A program made the position numbers and the translations under genes. The notes below the pieces were generated by a model. That model saw only the letters and a program-made list of their open reading frames with translations. It had not been told where the DNA came from and ran no database searches. This document shows positions 36,175 through 43,173 of a stretch of DNA of 64,000 bases, one piece after another. The stretch covers positions 62,001 through 126,000 of the forward strand of contig NZ_QPJS01000003.1 of assembly GCF_003337435.1 (NCBI RefSeq). The letters are read 5' to 3'. The DNA comes from Schleiferia thermophila. Its GTDB lineage: Bacteria > Bacteroidota > Bacteroidia > Flavobacteriales > Schleiferiaceae. Positions within the stretch are counted from its first letter, which is position 1. Every line of letters begins with the position of its first letter.

Positions 36175-36897
36175 ATGAAAAAAAATTTTCTTTGGATATT
36201 ACTCATAGTTTACAACCTTGCAAGTTATGGTGTAGCGGCACAGGTGGATAGCACAGTTGTTAGGTTGTACATTCCGAGCCAATTTTTTATAGTTAAAGTA
36301 AAAGATAAAATCTACGAAAACCGCAAAATCATCAGAATACCTCAAGGATTGCAGCGAATCCAAATCTACACCCCGGAATTTGAATTTCTTGACACTTTGA
36401 TCTACATTGAAAATAATCCTGATGGTCAGATCATTTCACCCGTATTTAAAATTTCCCGTGAGTTTGATAACTACATCAATGAAATGAAAACCTACAGGGA
36501 GACAAATTTTATTGAAGTAGGTGTACCGCTTATACTTACTGCATTTTCAGCCGGATATACGGTTTATTATTACGGTCGTGCCAATCTCAGTTACGACAAT
36601 GCAGCCTATACATACAGGAAGTGGCTTGGTGCTAACAGCATTGAGAAACAAGCTTATCTGAATGAATTTCAAAGACACTTTGAAGAGTATAAATACTATA
36701 GAACTATGAACTATATCTCTTTGGCACTTGCTTCAGTTTCCTCAGTGTTTACGATCCGGGGGATAATCAGGTACTACAGGAGAAAAACACCCGTGTACAG
36801 ACTTCCAATCATCCCTTTTGAAGAGTATGATATTAGATTGGAACCGCTAAGCTATGACCTACTTTATCCAGGTATAAAAATTATAGTTCCCTTTTAA
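36175..36897 (+). CDS. Unrecognised envelope protein
   Basis: Not recognised. The 240-residue product has a signal peptide (MKKNFLWILLIVYNL, ending near VAAQ), a short beta region resembling a PEGA-like segment (KIYENRKIIRIPQGLQRIQI) and two possible membrane helices in the C-terminal half (about 122-140 and 180-198). Between the helices is a Tyr-rich segment (NEFQRHFEEYKYYR). The start is ATG 36175, since the longer frame begins in the promoter; ATG 36163 is also possible. The next gene starts 3 bases after its stop, suggesting a two-gene unit. Confidence 0.7.
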   Translation: MKKNFLWILLIVYNLASYGVAAQVDSTVVRLYIPSQFFIVKVKDKIYENRKIIRIPQGLQRIQIYTPEFEFLDTLIYIENNPDGQIISPVFKISREFDNYINEMKTYRETNFIEVGVPLILTAFSAGYTVYYYGRANLSYDNAAYTYRKWLGANSIEKQAYLNEFQRHFEEYKYYRTMNYISLALASVSSVFTIRGIIRYYRRKTPVYRLPIIPFEEYDIRLEPLSYDLLYPGIKIIVPF

Positions 36898-36899
36898 AA

Positions 36900-37355
36900 A
36901 TGAGAAAAATTCTGTGGATATATCTTTTTTTTAACATCATAGGTTGTGTGAAATATTACAACGAATTTGATACCTCCGTTCACTTTTTGGATAGTTATGT
37001 GTATACAAGTGGAATCTTTGACAGCCTGCAACTCAATATTCTAAAAGTCAATATAACAGAACCAGAAGGTTCACAAAACTGTACGTACACATTTTTTTTA
37101 GAAATCGACAAGGCGCACAAGCTTGAATTACAAAAAGTGAGTAGGTATTTTTTTGACATTGAATTTCGGGAAGACAGAGCTGGTGGATTGTATTACAGAG
37201 TGAATGACATCGCATTTAAAGATACTCTTAGTTTTCAGCATCGCACCATTCCATGCAACGCCAAAGTACGCTACTTTTACCGCGTCTTTGCAAGGAGTGT
37301 GACGGATGGAAATCTCGTATTTATCAGCAACTCGCAAACTTTTGAATACAATTGA
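36900..37355 (+). CDS. Unrecognised small lipoprotein
   Basis: Not recognised. The 151-residue product has a signal peptide with a likely lipobox (NIIGC, Cys16) and a beta-rich body resembling a fibronectin-type fold (ending YFYRVFARSVTDGNLVFISNS). It directly follows the 36175 gene and probably acts with it in the envelope. No enzyme motif is visible. Confidence 0.65.
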   Translation: MRKILWIYLFFNIIGCVKYYNEFDTSVHFLDSYVYTSGIFDSLQLNILKVNITEPEGSQNCTYTFFLEIDKAHKLELQKVSRYFFDIEFREDRAGGLYYRVNDIAFKDTLSFQHRTIPCNAKVRYFYRVFARSVTDGNLVFISNSQTFEYN

Positions 37356-37388
37356 CAGCAGTACTTTAATCTACATATGTACAATCAC

Positions 37389-37712
37389 ATGATAGTTACA
37401 ACTACAGATTACATCGCAGGATATGAAGTAGTTGAAATATTGGGGATAGCCAGAGGTTCTACAGTAAGAGCCAGAAATGTAGCCAGTGATTTTTTTGCCG
37501 GATTAAAAAACATTGTAGGAGGTGAAATTTCAGAATACACCAAACTCATGGCCGATGCCCGAGAACAAGCGCTTAAACGTATGATAAATGACGCGTCAAA
37601 ATTGAATGCAGATGCGGTAATCAATGTTCGCTTCATGACTTCAACAGTCATGCAAGGTGCAGCCGAGATCCTGGCGTATGGTACGGCAGTGAGGCTAAAG
37701 AAAATCGTTTGA
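37389..37712 (+). CDS. YbjQ/UPF0145 family protein
   Basis: A 107-residue cytoplasmic protein matching the YbjQ (putative heavy-metal-binding) family, with the usual opening MIVTTTDYIAGYEV, then GEISEYTKLMADAREQAL and the core NADAVINVRF. Family members form pentameric rings; metal binding is proposed but not proven. ATG 37389 is preferred over ATG 37377 because it gives the standard N-terminus. It begins 33 bases after the lipoprotein gene. Confidence 0.88.
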   Translation: MIVTTTDYIAGYEVVEILGIARGSTVRARNVASDFFAGLKNIVGGEISEYTKLMADAREQALKRMINDASKLNADAVINVRFMTSTVMQGAAEILAYGTAVRLKKIV

Positions 37713-37718
37713 ATCAAC

Positions 37719-37856
37719 ATGGAAATTGCCGCTTTCCTTGTCGGGTTACTCCTATATGGAGTAGGTGGAGTAATAGTAGTACTTCTGATTATATATCTTA
37801 TCTTGAAGAGAATTAGAGATCTGCGAAATGAAGATTTTGAAAAACGAGATTATTGA
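37719..37856 (+). CDS. Tiny single-helix membrane protein
   Basis: A 45-residue ORF starting 6 bases after the YbjQ-like gene. Residues about 4-30 are one hydrophobic helix with Gly residues (VGLLLYGVGGVIVVLLIIYL), followed by a charged tail (KRIRDLRNEDFEKRDY). Tight spacing and a clear helix-plus-charged-tail design favour a real gene. No family is recognised. Confidence 0.5.
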   Translation: MEIAAFLVGLLLYGVGGVIVVLLIIYLILKRIRDLRNEDFEKRDY

Positions 37857-37977
37857 ACAGATGGTTTTCAAGGCAATTTTGGAATGGATAGATCACAGAC
37901 GCATCATAACTTCGGATACGATTAATCAGCAGAAGATTGAAAACATTTTTAAACCATTCAGATTATACATTAGGTAA
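37828..37977 (+). CDS. Tiny ORF overlapping the small membrane protein gene
   Basis: A 49-residue ORF (begins MKILKNEIIEQMVFKAILEW) that starts within the last 29 bases of the preceding gene in another frame and stops 12 bases before the reductase gene. It is soluble and mostly helical by composition. It fills the gap between two genes, which supports it, but no family is recognised. Confidence 0.4.
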   Translation: MKILKNEIIEQMVFKAILEWIDHRRIITSDTINQQKIENIFKPFRLYIR

Positions 37978-37989
37978 AAATCTAAAACT

Positions 37990-39141
37990 ATGTTATCGTT
38001 TTTTTTACAAAAGAAAAAAACAGCAACTCAAGAAAATTTCTGGATAGAAGACCTGAAAAAACAACCAAGACCCAAGTTTCACACCCTGGAGATAGCCGAC
38101 ATAAAAAGAGAAACGGATGATTGCGTATCCATTGCCTTCAAAGTACCTGCAAATCTGAGGGATGAATACCGATATGCCGCTGGTCAGTACGTGACCTTGA
38201 AAGCTGAAATTAAAGGAGTAGAAGTGCGAAGGTCGTACTCACTCTGCTCCAGTCCGTTGGAAGATGAGATAAGGGTAGCTGTAAAAAGGGTAGAGGGCGG
38301 AACATTTTCCTCATATGCCAATGAGCAGCTCCAGCCGGGTATGAAATTGGATGTCATGACACCACAAGGCAATTTTACGGTCCCTTTTTCACCTTCAAAA
38401 TCAAGAATATATGTCATGTTTGCAGCCGGGTCTGGAATTACACCCGTCATGAGTCTTATCAAAACCATCTTATGGCACGAATCAAGGAGTAGAATTGTTT
38501 TGTTTTATGGCAACAGGTCTGTTTCTTCCATTATATTTCGTGAGCAAATCGACGATCTGAAAAATGAGCACCTCAACAGGCTTGAAGTGCACCATATCCT
38601 CAGTAGGGAAGACCAGGGTACAGATTGGCTCAAAGGGAGAATTACAGCAGACAAAGTCCGACTGTATGCTGAAAAATTTTTCATCCCTGCTTCTGTGAAT
38701 CACTTCTTTATATGCGGTCCTGAAAAAATGATCTTTGAGGTAAAAGACACTTTGGAACAATTGGGAGTCGAAGAGTCGAAAATTCATTATGAGCTGTTTA
38801 CGGTCTCTACCGCAGGTCAAAATGCAGCAAACGATACGATAAAAAGCACCAAAGCGGATGTGTTGTCACATGTCACTGTGATACTCGATGGTGAAGAAAC
38901 ACATTTTGACGTATCCTCAAAAGGTGTGTCAATTCTCGATGCTGCACTGGATGCAGGAGCTGATGTGCCTTTTGCCTGCAAAGGTGCCGTATGTTGTACC
39001 TGCCGTGCAAAGGTGTTGGAAGGTAAAGTGGTCATGGAGATGAATTATGCACTTGAAGAAGATGAGGTGGAGCAGGGGTATGTGCTCACATGTCAAAGCC
39101 ATCCGGTGACTGAGCGTGTCGTGATTAGCTATGACGATTAA
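37990..39141 (+). CDS. PaaE-like FAD/2Fe-2S oxidoreductase
   Basis: A 383-residue electron-transfer protein: FAD-binding domain (RRSYSLCSSP near residue 80), NAD(P)-binding domain (FAAGSGITPVMSLI near 138) and a C-terminal plant-type 2Fe-2S domain with the cluster motif CKGAVCCTC plus a distant Cys in LTCQSHP. This is the layout of PaaE, the reductase of phenylacetyl-CoA epoxidase, and of ferredoxin-NADP-type reductases. No paaABCD genes are present, so it probably supplies electrons to another oxygenase or desaturase encoded elsewhere. Confidence 0.9.
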   Translation: MLSFFLQKKKTATQENFWIEDLKKQPRPKFHTLEIADIKRETDDCVSIAFKVPANLRDEYRYAAGQYVTLKAEIKGVEVRRSYSLCSSPLEDEIRVAVKRVEGGTFSSYANEQLQPGMKLDVMTPQGNFTVPFSPSKSRIYVMFAAGSGITPVMSLIKTILWHESRSRIVLFYGNRSVSSIIFREQIDDLKNEHLNRLEVHHILSREDQGTDWLKGRITADKVRLYAEKFFIPASVNHFFICGPEKMIFEVKDTLEQLGVEESKIHYELFTVSTAGQNAANDTIKSTKADVLSHVTVILDGEETHFDVSSKGVSILDAALDAGADVPFACKGAVCCTCRAKVLEGKVVMEMNYALEEDEVEQGYVLTCQSHPVTERVVISYDD

Positions 39142-39184
39142 AATAATATAACTATTATTTAAGCTTTTTGACAGTTGTAAACGT

Positions 39185-39215
39185 TTGAGAGGTTGTGAAA
39201 AAATTTGTTACTTTG
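39185..39215 (+). promoter_or_regulatory. Promoter for the ribosomal protein operon
   Basis: TTG at 39185-39187 and TTACTTTG at 39208-39215 are 20 bases apart. The -7 differs by one base from TAnnTTTG. It lies about 40 bases before the rpmB start. Confidence 0.5.
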
Positions 39216-39255
39216 CAGCCCATTTTCAGATAGCTGTAAATTTAAAAATATACTC

Positions 39256-39495
39256 ATGGCCCGTGTTTGTCAGATTACAGGAAAAAAAGACAGAAAAGGA
39301 AACTATGTGTCTTTTTCCAATAAGAAAAATAAAAGGCTTTTTAAGGCAAACCTCACAACCAAACGATTTTTTATACCTGAGGAGAACAAATGGATAACGC
39401 TGCGTGTGAGCACGAAAGCCATTAAGACCATCAACAAAAAGGGAATTTCAGCAGTGTTAAAAGAAGCTGTTAATACTACGGGTTTGATTAAATAA
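39256..39495 (+). CDS. rpmB: Ribosomal protein bL28
   Basis: A 79-residue protein beginning [11 protein letters not shown] with the family core [15 protein letters not shown] and [13 protein letters not shown]. The longer frame from 39205 lacks homology and lies in the leader. It is the first gene of the conserved rpmB-rpmG-DUF4295 order. Confidence 0.96.
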   Translation: MARVCQITGKKDRKGNYVSFSNKKNKRLFKANLTTKRFFIPEENKWITLRVSTKAIKTINKKGISAVLKEAVNTTGLIK

Positions 39496-39508
39496 TCATA
39501 TAAAAAAC

Positions 39509-39691
39509 ATGGCAAAGAAAGGCAATAGAATTCAGGTGATACTTGAGTGTACAGAACATAAAAATTCGGGAATGCCCGGAACTTCACGGTATATCACCAC
39601 TAAAAATAAAAAAAATACACCCGACCGTCTGGAACTTAAAAAGTATAATCCCATATTGAAAAGGGTGACAGTACATAAAGAAATTAAATAA
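39509..39691 (+). CDS. rpmG: Ribosomal protein bL33
   Basis: A 60-residue protein typical of bL33 ([20 protein letters not shown], then [19 protein letters not shown]). It lacks the paired CxxC zinc motifs, so it is the zinc-free form. It follows rpmB by 13 bases. Confidence 0.96.
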   Translation: MAKKGNRIQVILECTEHKNSGMPGTSRYITTKNKKNTPDRLELKKYNPILKRVTVHKEIK

Positions 39692-39700
39692 CAGGAAGAG

Positions 39701-39862
39701 ATGGCAAAGAAAGTAGTAGCAACGTTAAAAAGAGAAGGCGCTGTAAAAGCTTATACCAAGGTGATCAGAATGATCAAGAGCGAAAAAACAGGCGCATATA
39801 CCTTTGAAGAAAAGGTAATTGAAAAAGAGCTGGTAAACGATTATCTAAAAGGAAAAGCTTAA
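39701..39862 (+). CDS. DUF4295 small basic protein (likely ribosomal, bL38)
   Basis: A 53-residue basic protein (MAKKVVATLKREGAVKAYTK, then TGAYTFEEKVIEKE) matching DUF4295, found next to rpmB-rpmG across Bacteroidota. From memory, the Flavobacterium johnsoniae ribosome structure described a phylum-specific protein bL38; equating it with DUF4295 is my recollection, not verified. It starts 9 bases after rpmG and is followed by a terminator. The usual downstream ftsY gene is absent. Confidence 0.88.
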   Translation: MAKKVVATLKREGAVKAYTKVIRMIKSEKTGAYTFEEKVIEKELVNDYLKGKA

Positions 39863-39890
39863 AAATTCAGAGTTGTTTTCATGGCAGAGA

Positions 39891-39931
39891 AAGGCTGTCC
39901 GGGTTAGAGTTCGGGCGGCCTTCTTTGTTTT
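39891..39931 (+). terminator. Intrinsic terminator after the ribosomal operon
   Basis: AAGGC..TCCGG pairs imperfectly with CGGGCGGCCTT around a GTTAGAG loop, followed by CTTTGTTTTTT. It ends the rpmB operon just before the convergent kinase gene. Confidence 0.65.
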
Positions 39932-39939
39932 TTAAGAAA

Positions 39940-41043
39940 TTATTCAACCAAAGGGAGATTAAAAAAAAATTTACTTCCTTCCCCAATCAGAGAATCTACT
40001 TTTAGCTCTCCACCCATTTCCTCCAATGCACTTTTGCAAAAATTTAGACCGATTCCACTGCCTTCTATATCAGAAGTATTTCTGGCTCTACCTCCAAACT
40101 TAAATATATTCAAAAGTTCTTCTTCTTCGATTCCCTGGCCGTTATCTTGTATATAAATATTGGCAAAGCTGTCAGAATATTCAGCAAAAATTTTAATTTC
40201 AGGTCGTTCATTTATTTTTTTGAATTTTATTGCGTTGTCTATCAGATTTTGAAAAACTCGGATCAGCAGAGATGGATCTCCATATACAATAGGCAGCTTA
40301 CTTACTTCGATTTTTGCTTGGCTCTCTGTAATTTTTATTGTCATAAGTTTAAGGACTTTTTCAATTATTTCATTGAGGTTAACGACTGATTTTGAAATGG
40401 ATTTATTGATTTTTTGATTCAATACATCCCGTATCATTAGATTCAGGTTATACGCTGATTTTTTAATCAAATCCAAGTAGTATGAAAGTTCATCAATGGA
40501 AATATTATTATCAATATCAATCAAATCAATTAGTCCAATAATATTATTGACAGGAGCTTTAAAATCGTGAATTAAAGAATAGGTAATTTTTTCCAATCTA
40601 CTATTGAGATCTTCCAGTTTTTTTACTAAATCTTCAGCCCTATTTTTCTGAAATATTAGTTCTTTTTCGTACAATTTTCTTTGGGAGAACTTACTAGCTG
40701 ATAGTACATAAACATAAAAGTTTTCTTTAAGAGCCATTTTTTTACCGTTCAATACACTAGGAATTAAATTTCCTGTTTTGGTTTTAATTTCAACTGCGAC
40801 TTCTTCAAAAGCACCTCGAATTTCCAACAGTGGAATTATATGAGTGTCAATCAAAATTTTATTAGAAACAGAGAAAATATCGTACAGCGTAATTTCATTG
40901 GCATCTTCCTCAGTTTTCAAAATAGTTTCTTTCGCTGATTTATTTATGTAAAGCAGTTGGAGGTTTTGGTTTAAAACAAAATAAAATGTGTTAGAATTAT
41001 CTAAAGTTTTTATCAGATTATCCTGAGATAATAAAAAATTCAT
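39940..41043 (-). CDS. PAS-domain histidine kinase coupled to an RsbQ-like hydrolase
   Basis: A soluble 367-residue kinase. An N-terminal PAS-like domain (about 10-120) is followed by a coiled linker (121-153), HisKA with His159 in SLIHDFKAPV, and HATPase_c with N270, DNGQG (300-304) and GSGIGL (328-333). No receiver gene is adjacent. Its ATG overlaps the stop of the RsbQ-like hydrolase gene by 4 bases, so the proteins are made together. By analogy with Bacillus RsbQ and the PAS domain of RsbP, the hydrolase may deliver a hydrolysed ligand to the PAS domain. Confidence 0.9.
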   Translation of the reverse strand: MNFLLSQDNLIKTLDNSNTFYFVLNQNLQLLYINKSAKETILKTEEDANEITLYDIFSVSNKILIDTHIIPLLEIRGAFEEVAVEIKTKTGNLIPSVLNGKKMALKENFYVYVLSASKFSQRKLYEKELIFQKNRAEDLVKKLEDLNSRLEKITYSLIHDFKAPVNNIIGLIDLIDIDNNISIDELSYYLDLIKKSAYNLNLMIRDVLNQKINKSISKSVVNLNEIIEKVLKLMTIKITESQAKIEVSKLPIVYGDPSLLIRVFQNLIDNAIKFKKINERPEIKIFAEYSDSFANIYIQDNGQGIEEEELLNIFKFGGRARNTSDIEGSGIGLNFCKSALEEMGGELKVDSLIGEGSKFFFNLPLVE

Positions 41044-41843
41044 TTTAAATAGCTCTTCATCGCGGAAATAACCAGATCAGGTGCTGTAAGGTGTGGACAA
41101 TGTCCTGCGGTAGGAAGCTCCACATAGTGGGCATTCTTTATTTGTTTTGCCACATATTTACCTACTTCTACATTGACGATTGCATCAGGATTGGTTTGGA
41201 GAATAAGTGCAGGACCAGTAACCTGATTTAGATATTCTCTGTAATCTCCTAAAAAAGTGACTTTGGCAAAGTTTTTTGCAATTCCATCAGGCATCGAACA
41301 AAAACTAATTCTGAGCTCATCGGAAAATTCTTTTTTCTCATCATTGCCTATGATTACTGGTGTGATAAAACTTGCCCAATGGAAAAAATTAGACTCCAAG
41401 GCTTCTATCATATTGGTTATATCTGATTCATTGAATCCGCCTTTATAATCGTCTTTGTTTATGTAGCAGGGCGTTGGACCTATTAATATGAGGTGACTGA
41501 ATGCATCGGGCTTTTTCAGTTGGGCCAAAATGCCGATTGTGCAGCTTACCGAATGACCAACAAAAATTACGTCTTTTAAATCTAAGGCTGTACAAATTTC
41601 CAGTACATCATCGGCATACTGATGAAGGGAATTGTATTTTTCAGGGGTGTAATGAGAAGTGTCCGATCTACCCGCTCCCATTAAGTCATAAAGAACAATT
41701 TTGCATCCATCAGAAAAAGAAGGAGCCACAAAGCGCCACATATTTTGGTCACATCCATAACCGTGGGAGAAAAGCATTACCTGATCTCCTGACCCACTTA
41801 AGTGAATGTTGTATTTTGAAATTATCGACATTCTGCTCTCCAT
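41040..41843 (-). CDS. RsbQ-like alpha/beta hydrolase
   Basis: A 267-residue alpha/beta hydrolase with triad Ser98 (GHSVS), Asp220 (NPDAIV) and His248 (AGHCPH). The pattern FSHGYGCDQNMWRFVAPSF plus LYDLMGAGRSD and IGPTPCYIN closely follows RsbQ of Bacillus subtilis, the co-factor of the PAS phosphatase RsbP, and the related KAI2/D14 receptors. One difference is Ser in place of the last Gly of the GxSxG elbow. It is the first gene of a two-gene unit with the PAS kinase. It probably processes or senses a small hydrophobic molecule. Confidence 0.9.
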   Translation of the reverse strand: MESRMSIISKYNIHLSGSGDQVMLFSHGYGCDQNMWRFVAPSFSDGCKIVLYDLMGAGRSDTSHYTPEKYNSLHQYADDVLEICTALDLKDVIFVGHSVSCTIGILAQLKKPDAFSHLILIGPTPCYINKDDYKGGFNESDITNMIEALESNFFHWASFITPVIIGNDEKKEFSDELRISFCSMPDGIAKNFAKVTFLGDYREYLNQVTGPALILQTNPDAIVNVEVGKYVAKQIKNAHYVELPTAGHCPHLTAPDLVISAMKSYLK

Positions 41844-41861
41844 ACCTTAAGGGATTTTGCA

Positions 41862-41869
41862 CAAATTTA
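41862..41869 (-). promoter_or_regulatory. -7 promoter element for the hydrolase-kinase pair
   Basis: The minus strand reads TAAATTTG, a TAnnTTTG match, 19 bases before the ATG at 41843. Confidence 0.45.
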
Positions 41870-41951
41870 ACTTTTACAATCTAGACCATCGAGATGATTT
41901 AGTAAATCTCGGTATTTTTTCCAGTCAAAGGACATTTGGGTCAAAGGGCAA

Positions 41952-42833
41952 TCAGATACCATGCGGTTCCCAGATGATGCGCATGAAGGTACTGAGGTTT
42001 TGATTTGTATAACTTACAGGAATGCCGGTAACAATACCTATCAGAAAATTGTCTTTGATTTCTAGGCGCATTTGCGGCCTGAATACGGCAAAAAAATCAT
42101 TTCTGTAAAAGTATTTGTTGATTTCTATGCCCAGAAAATTGCGTGTACCGGGCAGCATGTAGTGGATGTTGCTGTTCCATTCAATTCGCGAATGGATAGT
42201 GCCGGTGCTGAAATGCTGGAACAGCTGAGGACCGGCATATATGAGGGAATGCCAGTTATTGCCCCAACGTTTGGCAGCTACCAAAAAGGGGTTGTACATA
42301 TTTTCGTAGAACAGGCGGGAGCGTATCGAAGAGGGAGGGTTGAAAAATATCTCATTCAGATATCCGAGAGCCAGGGAGACAGCCTTATTTGTGTTTACAT
42401 AAAAAGTCCACTGCGAAGCAAGTTTGATACTTTCAATTTGATTTTCCGGTATATAACTGTTGGACGTTCCGAGGTGTTCGTTAAAAAAATTGACAGGGAC
42501 TTCAACTTCCAGTCCCAGCCGGTCAATGATTGCCCATTCGTACTCGACAAAAAATAGAAGTTCGTCATATTGCTTTTTATTAAAAAGACCCAGACCGATA
42601 TTCCACTCTGCTTCACCTTTTCTGGCTCCGAGATCGCGAATCAGGTCGATAAAGAGGGGCTCAGCGTGCAGTACTTTAGGCTTTCCCTGAAATGATTCGT
42701 AGACAGCGATGTAAAGGCTGTCAATTACTTTGTCCTCATTATCCTCACTCTGAGGGTCAGGGACCTCTATCTGGGCGTTCAGATAGTAAAGGCAAAGAGT
42801 GAGCAGAGAAAAGAACCAACATTTTTTATTCAT
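41952..42833 (-). CDS. Outer-membrane-type protein with HAEPLFIDLIRDLGARKGE motif
   Basis: A 293-residue protein with a signal peptide (ends near LNAQI) and alternating hydrophobic strands to the C-terminus, like an outer-membrane barrel. Residues about 56-75 contain a stretch conserved in a Bacteroidota protein group that is often mislabelled as phosphoribosylformylglycinamidine synthase; nothing here supports that enzyme. It is divergent from the cbb3 oxidase operon, with a shared regulatory region, which suggests a link to respiration or oxygen supply. Function unknown. Confidence 0.7.
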   Translation of the reverse strand: MNKKCWFFSLLTLCLYYLNAQIEVPDPQSEDNEDKVIDSLYIAVYESFQGKPKVLHAEPLFIDLIRDLGARKGEAEWNIGLGLFNKKQYDELLFFVEYEWAIIDRLGLEVEVPVNFFNEHLGTSNSYIPENQIESIKLASQWTFYVNTNKAVSLALGYLNEIFFNPPSSIRSRLFYENMYNPFLVAAKRWGNNWHSLIYAGPQLFQHFSTGTIHSRIEWNSNIHYMLPGTRNFLGIEINKYFYRNDFFAVFRPQMRLEIKDNFLIGIVTGIPVSYTNQNLSTFMRIIWEPHGI

Positions 42834-42910
42834 ACCTGAGAAGCTTGGAATTACTTACCCTCGGGGCAATTGGCTGCTGAAGGTGACGTGCCGTTAGCTG
42901 ACAAAAGTCA

Positions 42911-42918
42911 CAAAAGTA
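42911..42918 (-). promoter_or_regulatory. -7 promoter element for the 42833 gene
   Basis: The minus strand reads TACTTTTG, a TAnnTTTG match, 77 bases before the ATG. Confidence 0.45.
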
Positions 42919-42936
42919 CTTGAGGGCGATCATAGA

Positions 42937-42963
42937 TTGAGCTCAAGTCAAATTTCAAATTTG
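42937..42963. promoter_or_regulatory. Two palindromes upstream of ccoS (possible operator)
   Basis: TTGAGCTCAA (42937-42946) and CAAATTT-C-AAATTTG (42949-42963) are perfect inverted repeats lying side by side between the divergent 42833 gene and ccoS. They could bind a dimeric regulator of the oxidase operon. The first resembles CRP/FNR half sites (TTGA/TCAA) but the spacer is 2 bases, not 6, so it is not a canonical FNR box. Confidence 0.4.
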
Positions 42964-42985
42964 TCTGCGAAAAATAAACTCGCAT

Positions 42986-43159
42986 ATGGAAATTATTTAC
43001 TTACTCATCTTCATTAGTGTAATGGTAGCCACTGGCTTTTTGATCGCTTTTGTCTGGAGTGTTAATTCTGGACAATACGATGACAATGTGACTCCTGCCA
43101 TCAGGATGCTGTTTGAGGATGAAGTGAACAAGTGTGAACAGAAAGACAAGAATTCTTAA
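42986..43159 (+). CDS. ccoS: cbb3 oxidase maturation protein CcoS
   Basis: A 57-residue protein with one membrane helix (MEIIYLLIFISVMVATGFLI) and the CcoS pattern FVWSVNSGQYDD that ends in an acidic/basic tail. CcoS is needed for insertion of haem and copper into CcoN. It starts 14 bases upstream of ccoNO. The usual partner ccoI (copper ATPase) is not in the window. Confidence 0.88.
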   Translation: MEIIYLLIFISVMVATGFLIAFVWSVNSGQYDDNVTPAIRMLFEDEVNKCEQKDKNS

Positions 43160-43173
43160 ATATCCAATCGATT

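Noticed and set aside
37990-39141. Phenylacetate degradation operon
   Set aside because: Only a PaaE-like reductase is present; no paaA-D genes nearby.
41952-42833. Label phosphoribosylformylglycinamidine synthase for the HAEPL-motif protein
   Set aside because: The protein is 293 residues with a signal peptide and barrel-like strands and has no PurL motifs; the label is a known annotation artefact.
42937-42946. Canonical FNR/CRP box
   Set aside because: TTGAGCTCAA has a 2-base spacer between TTGA and TCAA; FNR needs 6.
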